Shown here: piece after piece, positions 40,638 to 49,185 of the stretch
Layout of the letters: every line of letters begins with the position of its first letter
Position numbering within the stretch: position 1 is the stretch's first letter
Notes under the pieces: generated by a model
Told to the model about the DNA's origin: nothing
The model's input: the letters and a program-made list of their open reading frames with translations, nothing else
Databases searched by the model: none
Program-made: the position numbers and the translations under genes
NCBI RefSeq assembly: GCF_002099195.1
Contig: NZ_NBYX01000013.1
Span: 62,001-126,000, forward strand
DNA length: 64,000 nucleotides
Source of the DNA: Burkholderia puraquae
GTDB taxonomy: Bacteria; Pseudomonadota; Gammaproteobacteria; Burkholderiales; Burkholderiaceae
Direction: 5' to 3'

Positions 40638-40745
40638 AGTGCAACCCGTTTTCGCCCGCCGCCCCGCGCGCGGCAGGTTGCGCACGCATGTCAAACCGGC
40701 CCGCTCAGGGAAAACACCGATCCTCCGACCACGGGCAACTCCTAG

Positions 40746-40776
40746 GTTGCAACCGCATAAGTGGCTGATTATATTG
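40746..40776 (+). promoter_or_regulatory. putA promoter with an operator over the -35
   Basis: -35 TTGCAA at 40748-40753, exactly 17 bp, then -10 TATATT at 40771-40776. The -35 is embedded in the palindrome GGTTGCAACC (40746-40755), which holds two overlapping GTTGCA sequences, the binding motif known for the ribbon-helix-helix domain of PutA in enteric bacteria. The expected start is near 40783. Confidence 0.8.
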
Positions 40777-40788
40777 GCTAACTTGAGG

Positions 40789-40823
40789 GTGCAACCTGTC
40801 TCTCAATTTGGTTGCACCTTTTT
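40789..40823 (+). terminator. putA leader hairpin: PutA operator pair and terminator-like structure
   Basis: GGTGCAACC (40789-40797) and GGTTGCACC (40810-40818) form a 9-bp perfect stem with a 12-nt loop, followed by five T residues (40819-40823). Each arm contains a GTTGCA motif in one orientation. As DNA it is a pair of PutA operators just after the promoter; as RNA it would be an intrinsic terminator or attenuator in the putA leader. Confidence 0.75.
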
Positions 40824-40895
40824 ATTGCGTGCCGTAGGATTTCGCGCATCCTCTCACACCACATTGCCGGGCTCGCACCGGCGCACGAACCCACC

Positions 40896-43800
40896 ATGGC
40901 AAGCACGACTCTCGGCGTCAAAGTCGACGACATTCTCCGCTCGCGCCTCAAGGACGCCGCCGCGCGTCTCGAGCGCACTCCCCACTGGCTGATCAAGCAG
41001 GCGATCTTCGCGTATCTCGAGCGGATCGAGCACGGCCAGTTGCCGCCTGAACTGTCGGGCCACAGCGGCGTCACGGAGCTTGCCGACGGCCAGGCCGCGG
41101 ACGGCGACGACGACAACTCGCCGCATCCGTTTCTCGAGTTCGCGCAGAACGTGCAGCCGCAATCGGTGCTGCGCGCGGCGATCACGGCCGCGTACCGCCG
41201 CCCCGAGCCGGAATGCGTGCCGTTCCTGCTCGGGCAGGCGCGCCTGCCCGCGAACATGCAGGCGGACGTGCAGGCGCTCGCGACGAAGCTCGTCGAGGCG
41301 CTGCGCGAGAAGAGCTCGGGTGGCGGTGTCGAAGGGCTGATCCACGAGTTCTCGCTGTCGAGCCAGGAAGGCGTCGCGCTGATGTGCCTCGCCGAAGCGC
41401 TGCTGCGCATTCCCGATCGCGCGACGCGCGATGCGCTGATCCGCGACAAGATCAGCAAGGGCGACTGGCGCTCGCACGTCGGCCACGCGCCGTCGTTGTT
41501 CGTGAACGCGGCGACCTGGGGGCTGATGATCACCGGCAAGCTCGTGACGACCAACAGCGAGGCGGGGCTGTCGTCAGCGCTGACGCGCCTGATCGGCCGC
41601 GGCGGCGAGCCGCTGATCCGCAAGGGCGTCGACATGGCGATGCGCCTGATGGGCGAGCAGTTCGTCACCGGCGAGACGATTTCCGAAGCGCTCGCGAACA
41701 GCCGCAAGTACGAAGCGCGCGGCTTCCGCTACTCGTACGACATGCTCGGCGAAGCGGCAACGACCGAAGAGGACGCGCAGCGCTACTACGCATCGTACGA
41801 ACAGGCGATCCACGCGATCGGCAAGGCGGCCGGCGGCCGCGGCATCTACGAAGGCCCGGGCATCTCGATCAAGCTGTCGGCGCTGCACGCGCGCTACTCG
41901 CGCTCGCAGCAGGACCGCACGATGAGCGAGCTGCTGCCGCGCGTGCGCGCACTCGCGCTGCTCGCACGCCGCTACGACATCGGCCTGAACATCGACGCGG
42001 AAGAAGCCGACCGCCTCGAACTGTCGCTCGACCTGCTCGAGGCGCTGTGCTTCGACCCGGATCTCGCGGGCTGGAACGGCATCGGCTTCGTTGTGCAGGG
42101 CTACCAGAAGCGCTGCCCGTTCGTGATCGACTACCTGATCGACCTCGCACGCCGCAGCCGTCACCGCCTGATGATCCGCCTGGTGAAGGGCGCGTACTGG
42201 GATACCGAGATCAAGCGTGCGCAGGTCGACGGCCTCGAAGGCTATCCGGTGTACACGCGCAAGATCTACACGGACGTGTCGTACCTCGCGTGCGCGAAGA
42301 AGCTGCTCGCGGCGCCGGATGCCGTCTACCCGCAGTTCGCGACGCACAACGCGCACACGCTGGCCGCGATCTACCAGCTCGCGGGCCAGAACTACTACCC
42401 GGGCCAGTACGAATTCCAGTGCCTGCACGGGATGGGCGAGCCGCTGTACGAGGAAGTCACCGGCCGCGACAAGCTGAACCGTCCGTGCCGCGTGTACGCG
42501 CCGGTCGGCACGCACGAGACGCTGCTCGCGTACCTGGTGCGCCGCCTGCTCGAGAACGGCGCGAACACGTCGTTCGTGAACCGCATCGCAGATAAGACCG
42601 TGGCGGTGAAGGAGCTGGTCGCCGATCCGGTCGACGAGGCGTCGAAGGTCGTGCCGCTCGGCGCGCCGCACACGAAGATCCCGCTGCCGCGCAACCTGTA
42701 CGGCGACGAGCGCCCCAACTCGATGGGCCTCGACCTGTCGAACGAACACCGTCTCGCGTCGCTGTCGTCCGCGCTGCTCGCGAGCGCGCACTTCCCGTGG
42801 CGCGCGGCGCCAATGCTCGCCGACGACACGCTCGCCGACGCGCCGGCCCGCGACGTGCGCAACCCGGCCGACCAGCGCGACCTGGTCGGCACGGTCAGCG
42901 AAGCGACGGCCGAACACGTGAGCGCGGCGCTTGCGCACGCGGTGGCTGCCGCGCCGATCTGGCAGGCGACGCCGGTCGATGCGCGTGCCGATTGCCTGGT
43001 GCGTGCAGCCGACCTGCTCGAAGCGCAGATGCACACGCTGATGGGCCTGATCGTGCGCGAAGCCGGCAAATCGCTGCCGAACGCGATCGCCGAGATCCGC
43101 GAAGCGGTCGACTTCCTGCGCTACTACGCCGCGCAGATCCGCGGCGAATTCTCGAACGACACGCACCGTCCGCTCGGTCCCGTGGTCTGTATCAGCCCGT
43201 GGAACTTCCCGCTCGCGATCTTCATGGGCCAGGTCGCCGCGGCACTCGCCGCCGGCAACACGGTGCTCGCGAAGCCGGCCGAACAGACGCCGCTGATCGC
43301 CGCCCAGGCGGTGCGCCTGCTGCGCGAGGCCGGCGTGCCGGCCGGCGCGGTGCAGTTGCTGCCGGGCACCGGCGAGACCGTCGGCGCGGCGCTGGTGGCG
43401 GATCCGCGTACGCGTGCGGTGATGTTCACCGGTTCGACCGAAGTCGCGCGCCTGATCAACAAGACGCTGTCCGCGCGCCTCGACCCGGACGGCAAGCCGA
43501 TCCCGCTGATCGCCGAAACGGGCGGCCAGAACGCGATGATCGTCGACTCGTCGGCGCTCGCGGAACAGGTCGTCGCGGACGTGATGCAGTCGTCGTTCGA
43601 CTCGGCCGGTCAACGGTGTTCGGCGCTGCGCGTTCTGTGTCTGCAGGACGATGTCGCGGACCGCACGCTGACGATGCTCAAGGGCGCGATGCACGAGCTG
43701 GCGCTCGGCAACCCCGACCGGCTGTCGACGGACGTCGGCCCGGTGATCGACGGCGAAGCGAAGCAGACGATCGACACGCACGTCGCGGCGATGAAGGACA

Positions 43801-44828
43801 AGGGCCATGAGGTCACGCAGCTGCCGGCGCCCGAGGCGTGCGCGCACGGCACGTTCGTGCCGCCGACGCTGATCGAGATCGGCAGCATCGACGAGCTGAA
43901 GCGCGAAGTGTTCGGCCCCGTGCTGCACGTGGTGCGTTACCGCCGCAGCCAGCTCGACAAGCTGCTGGAGCAGATCCGCGCGACCGGCTACGGGCTGACG
44001 CTCGGCATCCACACGCGGATCGACGAGACGATCGCGCACGTGATCTCGAATGCGCACGTCGGCAACATCTACGTGAACCGCAACGTGATCGGCGCGGTGG
44101 TCGGCGTGCAGCCGTTCGGCGGCGAAGGGCTGTCGGGCACGGGCCCGAAGGCCGGCGGCGCGCTGTACCTGCAGCGCCTGCTCGCGACGCGTCCGTCGGG
44201 CCTGCCGCGTTCGCTCGCGCAGGCGCTGGTGTCGGACGGCGCGGTGGAGGGCGACGCACGTGGCAACCCGGCGGCGGCGCTCACGACGCTGCGCGACTGG
44301 CTGATCGAGCAGCGCGAGCCGGCGCTGGCTGCACGTTGCGACGGCTATCTGGCCCAGGTGCCGGCCGGTGCGACCGCGGTGCTGACCGGTCCGACGGGCG
44401 AGCGAAACACGTATACACTCGGCCCGCGCGGCACGGTGTTGTGTGTCGCGGCAACGCCGGGCGGTGCGCGCGCGCAGTTCGCGGCGGTGCTGGCGACCGG
44501 TAACCGTGCGCTGTTCGCCGGCGCGGCCGGCGAGGCGCTGGTCGCCGCGCTGCCGGCGTCGCTGAAGGCACATGCGGCGGTGCGCAAGCAGGCCGACGCG
44601 CCGTTCGACGCGGTGCTGTTCGAAGGCGACAGCGACGAACTGCAGACGCTCGTGAAGGACGTCGCGCAGCGGCCGGGCCCGATCGTGTCGGTGCAGGGCG
44701 TGTCGGTGGGCGCGTTCGAGAACGGCGATGCGGAAGATTACGCGCTGGAACGGCTGTTGACGGAGCGCTCGGTGAGCGTGAACACGGCCGCAGCGGGTGG
44801 CAATGCGAATTTGATGACGATCGGCTGA
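40896..44828 (+). CDS. putA: trifunctional proline utilisation protein PutA (repressor, proline dehydrogenase, P5C dehydrogenase)
   Basis: A 1310-residue membrane-associated enzyme oxidising proline to glutamate. Residues 1-50 form a ribbon-helix-helix DNA-binding domain (TTLGVKVDDILRSRLKDAAARLERTPHWLIKQAIFAYLE), so it also represses its own gene when proline is scarce. The FAD-dependent proline dehydrogenase domain is about 190-500 (RLVKGAYWDTEIKRAQ). The aldehyde dehydrogenase domain is about 600-1080, with the catalytic Glu in ETGGQNAMIV and Cys near 908 in SAGQRCSALR. The C-terminal part is conserved in long PutA proteins. The start at 40896 was fixed by the ribbon-helix-helix N-terminus. 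Confidence 0.98.
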   Translation: MASTTLGVKVDDILRSRLKDAAARLERTPHWLIKQAIFAYLERIEHGQLPPELSGHSGVTELADGQAADGDDDNSPHPFLEFAQNVQPQSVLRAAITAAYRRPEPECVPFLLGQARLPANMQADVQALATKLVEALREKSSGGGVEGLIHEFSLSSQEGVALMCLAEALLRIPDRATRDALIRDKISKGDWRSHVGHAPSLFVNAATWGLMITGKLVTTNSEAGLSSALTRLIGRGGEPLIRKGVDMAMRLMGEQFVTGETISEALANSRKYEARGFRYSYDMLGEAATTEEDAQRYYASYEQAIHAIGKAAGGRGIYEGPGISIKLSALHARYSRSQQDRTMSELLPRVRALALLARRYDIGLNIDAEEADRLELSLDLLEALCFDPDLAGWNGIGFVVQGYQKRCPFVIDYLIDLARRSRHRLMIRLVKGAYWDTEIKRAQVDGLEGYPVYTRKIYTDVSYLACAKKLLAAPDAVYPQFATHNAHTLAAIYQLAGQNYYPGQYEFQCLHGMGEPLYEEVTGRDKLNRPCRVYAPVGTHETLLAYLVRRLLENGANTSFVNRIADKTVAVKELVADPVDEASKVVPLGAPHTKIPLPRNLYGDERPNSMGLDLSNEHRLASLSSALLASAHFPWRAAPMLADDTLADAPARDVRNPADQRDLVGTVSEATAEHVSAALAHAVAAAPIWQATPVDARADCLVRAADLLEAQMHTLMGLIVREAGKSLPNAIAEIREAVDFLRYYAAQIRGEFSNDTHRPLGPVVCISPWNFPLAIFMGQVAAALAAGNTVLAKPAEQTPLIAAQAVRLLREAGVPAGAVQLLPGTGETVGAALVADPRTRAVMFTGSTEVARLINKTLSARLDPDGKPIPLIAETGGQNAMIVDSSALAEQVVADVMQSSFDSAGQRCSALRVLCLQDDVADRTLTMLKGAMHELALGNPDRLSTDVGPVIDGEAKQTIDTHVAAMKDKGHEVTQLPAPEACAHGTFVPPTLIEIGSIDELKREVFGPVLHVVRYRRSQLDKLLEQIRATGYGLTLGIHTRIDETIAHVISNAHVGNIYVNRNVIGAVVGVQPFGGEGLSGTGPKAGGALYLQRLLATRPSGLPRSLAQALVSDGAVEGDARGNPAAALTTLRDWLIEQREPALAARCDGYLAQVPAGATAVLTGPTGERNTYTLGPRGTVLCVAATPGGARAQFAAVLATGNRALFAGAAGEALVAALPASLKAHAAVRKQADAPFDAVLFEGDSDELQTLVKDVAQRPGPIVSVQGVSVGAFENGDAEDYALERLLTERSVSVNTAAAGGNANLMTIG

Positions 44829-44912
44829 TCATCCTTGCCGTTCGGATCAAACAAAGGAAGCGGCAAGGCGATCCCGAAGCCGCTCCATTTACCCTGGTAC
44901 CAAGGAGATGCT

Positions 44913-46052
44913 ATGCAGCACACGATGAAAAAGCTGGCAGGCGCGACGTTCGTCGCGGTCATGTCGCTGGCGGGGACGGCCCATGCGGATGACGTGAAGA
45001 TCGGTTACGCAGGGCCGATGACGGGCGCGCAGGCGCACTACGGCAAGGATATGCAGAACGGGATCGTGCTCGCGATCGAGGATTTCAACGCGACGAGCCC
45101 GAAGATCGGCGGCAAGCCGGTGAAGTTCGCACTCGACACGCAGGACGACCAGGCTGACCCGCGCACCGGCACGACGGTCGCGCAGAAGCTCGTCGACGAC
45201 GGCATCAAGGGCATGCTCGGCCACTTCAACTCGGGCACGACGATTCCGGCTTCGCGCATCTACGCGAACGCGGGCATTCCGCAGATCGCGATGGCGACCG
45301 CACCGGAATACACGCAGCAGGGCTACAAGACGACCTTCCGCATGATGACGTCCGACACGCAGCAAGGTTCGGTGGCCGGCACGTTCGCGTCGAAGGATCT
45401 CGGCATGAAGAAGATCGCGATCGTCGACGACCGCACGGCCTACGGCCAGGGTCTCGCCGACCAGTTCGAGAAGGCCGCGAAGGCTGGCGGCGCGTCGATC
45501 GTCGACCGTGAATTCACGAACGACAAGGCGGTCGACTTCAAGGCGATTCTGACCAAGCTGAAGGCGGCGAAGCCGGACCTCGTCTACTACGGCGGCGCGG
45601 ATTCGCAGGCTGCACCGATGGTCAAGCAGATGAAGACGCTCGGCATCACCGCCCCGCTGATGAGTGGCGAAATGGTGAAGACGCCGACGTTCCTGAAGAT
45701 CGCGGGCAACGCGGCCGACGGCACGATCGCCTCGCTGGCCGGCCTGCCGCTCGAAGAAATGCCGGGCGGCAAGACGTACGCCGACAAGTACAAGAAGCGC
45801 TTCGGCGAAGACGTGCAGACGTACTCGCCGTACGCGTACGACGGCGCGATGGCGTTGTTCAACGCGATGAAGAAGGCCGATTCGACCGATCCGGCGAAGT
45901 ACCTGCCGGTGCTCGCGAAGACCGACATGGCCGGCGTGACGTCGACGCACGTCGCGTACGACGCGAAGGGCGACCTGAAGAACGGTGGCATCACGATGTA
46001 CAAGGTCGAGAAGGGCGAGTGGAAGCCGCTGAAGAGCATCGGCGGGAAGTAA
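44913..46052 (+). CDS. LIV-type periplasmic binding protein, orphan, downstream of putA
   Basis: A 379-residue type I binding protein with a signal peptide (cleavage near AHA-D at 25) and mature start DDVKIGYAGPMTGAQAHYGKDMQNG. Its closest pattern is LivJ/LivK (Leu/Ile/Val binding). It lies 84 bp after putA with its own ribosome binding site AAGGAGA and is followed by a terminator. No permease or ATPase genes are adjacent, so it probably serves a transporter encoded elsewhere. Confidence 0.93.
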   Translation: MQHTMKKLAGATFVAVMSLAGTAHADDVKIGYAGPMTGAQAHYGKDMQNGIVLAIEDFNATSPKIGGKPVKFALDTQDDQADPRTGTTVAQKLVDDGIKGMLGHFNSGTTIPASRIYANAGIPQIAMATAPEYTQQGYKTTFRMMTSDTQQGSVAGTFASKDLGMKKIAIVDDRTAYGQGLADQFEKAAKAGGASIVDREFTNDKAVDFKAILTKLKAAKPDLVYYGGADSQAAPMVKQMKTLGITAPLMSGEMVKTPTFLKIAGNAADGTIASLAGLPLEEMPGGKTYADKYKKRFGEDVQTYSPYAYDGAMALFNAMKKADSTDPAKYLPVLAKTDMAGVTSTHVAYDAKGDLKNGGITMYKVEKGEWKPLKSIGGK

Positions 46053-46104
46053 GCAGCACGTGAGCTGCGGGCGGTGGCGCAACGCGCTGTCCCGCACCTC
46101 ATGC

Positions 46105-46145
46105 GAAAAAGCCACCGGGCCGTTGAGTCAGGTGGCTTTTTCTTT
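46105..46145 (+). terminator. intrinsic terminator after the orphan binding protein
   Basis: 12-bp stem GAAAAAGCCACC/GGTGGCTTTTTC with a 14-nt loop; the A-rich left arm makes it potentially bidirectional. Confidence 0.9.
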
Positions 46146-46272
46146 GGCGGTGCACGGCCAGGTAGTACATACGGCTCTTGCCGGCGATGATTCAACGGTT
46201 TGGGTATGTTCCGACGGGTGCGCCGCGTGTGTACGTCAATGCTTCATCGATGCGACTGGCGGCAGTACGAGG

Positions 46273-46680
46273 TTACTTATCTTCACAGCACTTGTTGGGG
46301 CAATCGGGCAGGAAGGAAATTTCCACACGCCGCCCATTATCCACGTCCCCATGCGAATAGACGCGGGCGCTCGTCTTGACGGTTCCGCGTAGAAAACCGA
46401 ATTGCTTCAGCAGCGCATACGCGGCTTGCATTCGCGATTGTGCAAGGGGCAGTGCGTTCTGTTCGCTTTCCTCGGCATGGCCGCTAATCAGCGTTGTTTC
46501 CTTGGTTACGTGACGGGCGTAGGCGATTTTCTGGTCTGCTGTCCAGTTTGCAGTGCGGACGATTTCAGAATTCGATACATATGAACTGTTTTTCGGAAAA
46601 TGGATATCGAAATTTTCGCTTGCGACACACGCAGATGCATGACTGGACGCGACGACGCATAGGCCAGCAATTAATTTCAT
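46273..46680 (-). CDS. small exported protein with an OmpA-like C-terminal pattern
   Basis: A 135-residue protein with a signal peptide (MKLIAGLCVVASSHASACVA). The rest reads like a short OmpA-type domain: TLISGHAEESEQNALPLAQSRMQAAYALLKQFGF, then VYSHGDVDNGRRVEISFLPDC, close to the peptidoglycan-binding pattern SGHxDxxGxxxxNxxLSxxRAxxVxxxL and NRRVEI. It ends with clustered cysteines (CPNKCCEDK). Codon use and GC are lower than in the surroundings, suggesting acquisition. The start overlaps the upstream gene's stop (ATGA). Function is not known. Confidence 0.6.
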   Translation of the reverse strand: MKLIAGLCVVASSHASACVASENFDIHFPKNSSYVSNSEIVRTANWTADQKIAYARHVTKETTLISGHAEESEQNALPLAQSRMQAAYALLKQFGFLRGTVKTSARVYSHGDVDNGRRVEISFLPDCPNKCCEDK

Positions 46681-47156
46681 AGTTTATTATTTGGTGAGTC
46701 TTGTTGTTGGCGAGACGCTGGGGCGTCGCATAAATTTCCACATCCATTTTTGCAGAAAGGCAGAAGACTCACGCCGAGCTGCAAGTATCCTCCATGGCCG
46801 GTGCTATCGATTGGGTATGTAATTCGATTGACGTGCGTGTCAACATAGATATATTGAGGCTTGATGCCAAGCTGTATCAGGAAGTCTTTCAGCTGTTCAC
46901 CTCTCGACTTTGCCAGATTCAAGGAGTTGCGTTCGCCGACATATGCGCTGGCGATGATTTGCGCCTGCACTTCAACATCGGGCCATTGCCGCGCAGCCAA
47001 AACCATATCCACTATCTTTATTCGATATGCATTTGGAATGCCGGGATAATTCAGAGGCACGCTTTCGAGCATGTGTTCCGATATCGTGCAGGCGCTCGCG
47101 TGTTGAATAAAAACGGCACCAGCAAGTGCAGCAACAGGAATCAGAATTTTTATCAT
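46677..47156 (-). CDS. small exported protein, probable diverged paralogue of the next gene
   Basis: A 159-residue protein with a signal peptide (MIKILIPVAALAGAVFIQHASAC). The segment QIIASAYVGERNSLNLAKSRGEQLKDFLIQLGI, then YVDTHVNRI and LQLGVSLLPFCKNGC, follows the layout of the neighbouring gene product and weakly that of OmpA-like domains. It lacks the key Asp and Arg of a functional peptidoglycan-binding site as far as I can see. It overlaps both its neighbours by ATGA, so the three are translationally coupled. Lower GC than the flanks. Confidence 0.55.
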   Translation of the reverse strand: MIKILIPVAALAGAVFIQHASACTISEHMLESVPLNYPGIPNAYRIKIVDMVLAARQWPDVEVQAQIIASAYVGERNSLNLAKSRGEQLKDFLIQLGIKPQYIYVDTHVNRITYPIDSTGHGGYLQLGVSLLPFCKNGCGNLCDAPASRQQQDSPNNKL

Positions 47157-47283
47157 TCAATAACCAAATATTCTTTTTTAAGAATTCACTTATGTCATCA
47201 AAGTGCGCGACGCGTCCGCCGCGTTCCGTGAGTGCGCCAACGGTGGCGAAAAGATGGGTCGATGCTTTGTGTTCGTTTTTCAT
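47153..47283 (-). CDS. short PAAR-like N-terminal protein ending through a -1 frameshift at A AAA AAG
   Basis: From ATG 47283 the protein reads MKNEHKASTHLFATVGALTERGGRVAHFDDISEFLKK. ATVGALTERGGRV resembles the N-terminus of PAAR proteins, the tip of type VI secretion spikes, but most of that domain is missing. In the zero frame translation would run far into the next gene out of frame. At codons 35-37 the minus strand reads TTA AAA AAG, i.e. the slippery heptamer A AAA AAG (47179-47173) used by dnaX. A -1 shift there adds EYLVIE and stops at TGA 47155-47153, overlapping the next start as ATGA. A single-base loss in the A-run is the alternative. Confidence 0.45.
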
Positions 47284-47614
47284 CCGGCTTCCCTGTCTCA
47301 GTAAATGGAATGTCCTGCCTAGAGACGCTATTCCAGATAAGAAACGTCGATCAATCGGGCGAGTATGATTCGGCATCCATAACTTCTATTACTTGTTCCA
47401 TTCCACCTATTGCATCGACCGTGCGTGCGGGAATGCGTTGGTCAGCTGACGCGGCCGTGCGATTTCCTGGAGGGCGTTACGCATGCTCCCGTTACGTGGC
47501 AGTCCGAGTGAGGCGCGGACAAGGAATGGTGACGTATCTCGCTTCGATGAAAGAGGGGGTGCGAGGGGAATATGAGTGCGCGAGTGGCAAGTGCGGTGGC
47601 GCAATCGTGGGTAT
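47284..47614. other. intergenic region, boundary of the low-GC patch
   Basis: 331 bp. The left half (to about 47410) is AT-richer and should hold the promoter of the three minus-strand accessory genes. The right half returns to normal GC. I see no gene, repeat or integrase site in it. Confidence 0.4.
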
Positions 47615-49126
47615 TCAGTCCCCGCGCCGCACACGCAGCAGGAACTTCTGCAGCTTGCCCGTCGGCGTGCGCGGCAGCGCCTGCGCGAACGTGAATTCGC
47701 GCGGGACCTTGTACGCGGCGAGCCGCTCGCCGCAGAACGCGCGCAGCGCGTCCGCGTCGGGCACCGCGCCCGCGCGCAGCACCACGTGCGCGACGACCGT
47801 CTCGCCCCAGTCGGGATGCGGGACGCCGACGACGGCGGCCTCGGCGATGTCCGGATGCGCGCCGAGCACATCCTCCACTTCCTTCGAATAGACGTTCTCG
47901 CCGCCCGTCACGATCATGTCCTTCAGCCGGTCGACGATGAACAGGTAGCCATCCTGATCGATCCGCGCGATGTCGCCGGTGCGATACCAGCCGCCCGGTG
48001 CGAACGCGTCGCGTGTCGCGGCTGCGTCGTCGAGATAGCCGAGCATCATGCTGTCGGTCTTCAGCCAGATCTCGCCGGTCTCGCCCGGCTGCGCATCGAT
48101 GCCGTCCATCCGCACGACGCGCAGGTCGACGCCCGGGCCGCCGTGGCGGCCGATCGAACCGGCCTTCGCGATCTGTTCGTCCGGATACAGTGTCGTGCCG
48201 GCCGGGCCCGCTTCCGTCATGCCGTACACCTGGAAGAACGCGTCGCTGCGATAGGCGCGTGCGAGCCGTTCGGCCTGCGCGGTGCCGATCGGGCCGCCGC
48301 CGTACAGCCACGCGCGCACGCTCGACAGGTCGAACGCCGCGAAGCCGTCGATCGTGTCGAGCGGCAGCAGGTACGACACCGGCGCGCCGAAATACAGCGT
48401 CACGCGTTCGCGCTCGACGGTCTGCAGGAACCGGAGTGGATGGTACTCGCGCAGCAGCACGACGGTGCCGCCCGCGTACAGCGTGCCGCCGAACCAGTTG
48501 TTGAGCGGCGACGAATGCCAGATCGGCATCGCCATCAGCGTGCGTTCGTTGCGGCCGATGCCGGTCGCGAGGGCCGCCTGCATCGCTGCGAGCGTCACGG
48601 TGCGGTGGCTGTGCACGCAGCCTTTCGGGTGGCCGGTCGTGCCGGACGTATAGAGGATCTGTGCGATGTCGCCGTCGGCCGGCTCGATGCCCGCGAGGCC
48701 GTCCATCGTCGCGCACAGCGTATCGAAGCACGGCACGCCGTCGAGCTCGCCTTCGGTCACGAGCCGCCGCGCGGGATGCACGATGCGTTCGACCACCGGC
48801 GCGAGCGCCACGTCGAACAGCAGCGCCTTGCTGCGGCTGTGTTCGAGCACGTAGTCGACTTCCGGCGCCTGCAGCTTGTGGTTGATCGGCACGAACGTCG
48901 CGCCGAGCCGCCACGCGCCGAACATCAGGTCGACGAAGGCCGGCGTGTTGAAGCACATCGCGGCGACGCGGTCGCCGGCCGCGACGCCGAGCGCGCTCAG
49001 CACGGCCGCCGCACGGTGCGAGCGCTCGCGCGCGGCGGCATAGGTGATCGTCTCGGATTCGCTGACGAGGAACGGCTTGTCGGGCGTCGCACGGGCGGCG
49101 CGGTCGAGGGCGGCGACGAGGTTCAT
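47615..49126 (-). CDS. AMP-dependent acyl-CoA synthetase/ligase
   Basis: A 503-residue ANL-superfamily ligase with ILYTSGTTGHPKGCVHSH (P-loop), QVYGMTEAGP, WYRTGDIARIDQDGYLFIVDRLKDMIVTGGENVYSKEVE (hinge) and the C-terminal catalytic lysine in RTPTGKLQKFLLR. It activates a carboxylic acid to a CoA ester; the specific acid is unknown. It lies 59 bp downstream of an acyl-CoA dehydrogenase on the same strand, so the two probably act in one degradation pathway. Confidence 0.92.
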   Translation of the reverse strand: MNLVAALDRAARATPDKPFLVSESETITYAAARERSHRAAAVLSALGVAAGDRVAAMCFNTPAFVDLMFGAWRLGATFVPINHKLQAPEVDYVLEHSRSKALLFDVALAPVVERIVHPARRLVTEGELDGVPCFDTLCATMDGLAGIEPADGDIAQILYTSGTTGHPKGCVHSHRTVTLAAMQAALATGIGRNERTLMAMPIWHSSPLNNWFGGTLYAGGTVVLLREYHPLRFLQTVERERVTLYFGAPVSYLLPLDTIDGFAAFDLSSVRAWLYGGGPIGTAQAERLARAYRSDAFFQVYGMTEAGPAGTTLYPDEQIAKAGSIGRHGGPGVDLRVVRMDGIDAQPGETGEIWLKTDSMMLGYLDDAAATRDAFAPGGWYRTGDIARIDQDGYLFIVDRLKDMIVTGGENVYSKEVEDVLGAHPDIAEAAVVGVPHPDWGETVVAHVVLRAGAVPDADALRAFCGERLAAYKVPREFTFAQALPRTPTGKLQKFLLRVRRGD

Positions 49127-49185
49127 CGGGGCTCCGGGCGGGCGATCGAAGGTGAACTGGGTTGTACCAGGCCGGACGAACGGCG

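Larger units (their letters stand above)
40458..40895. promoter_or_regulatory. priA-putA intergenic region
   Basis: 438 bp containing a 12-bp tandem repeat (40567-40637) and the putA control region (40640-40825). No gene is supported; the apparent frames through the repeat are an artefact of its period. Confidence 0.7.

Noticed and set aside
38112-40694. An 860-codon minus-strand frame opposite priA that includes the 12-bp repeat as WRRVWRRV-like text
   Set aside because: priA motifs are unambiguous on the plus strand, and the repeat has a period divisible by three, which keeps all frames open.
41574-44573. A 999-codon open frame opposite putA
   Set aside because: Same cause: very high third-position GC removes stops on the opposite strand. 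It has no start context or family motif.
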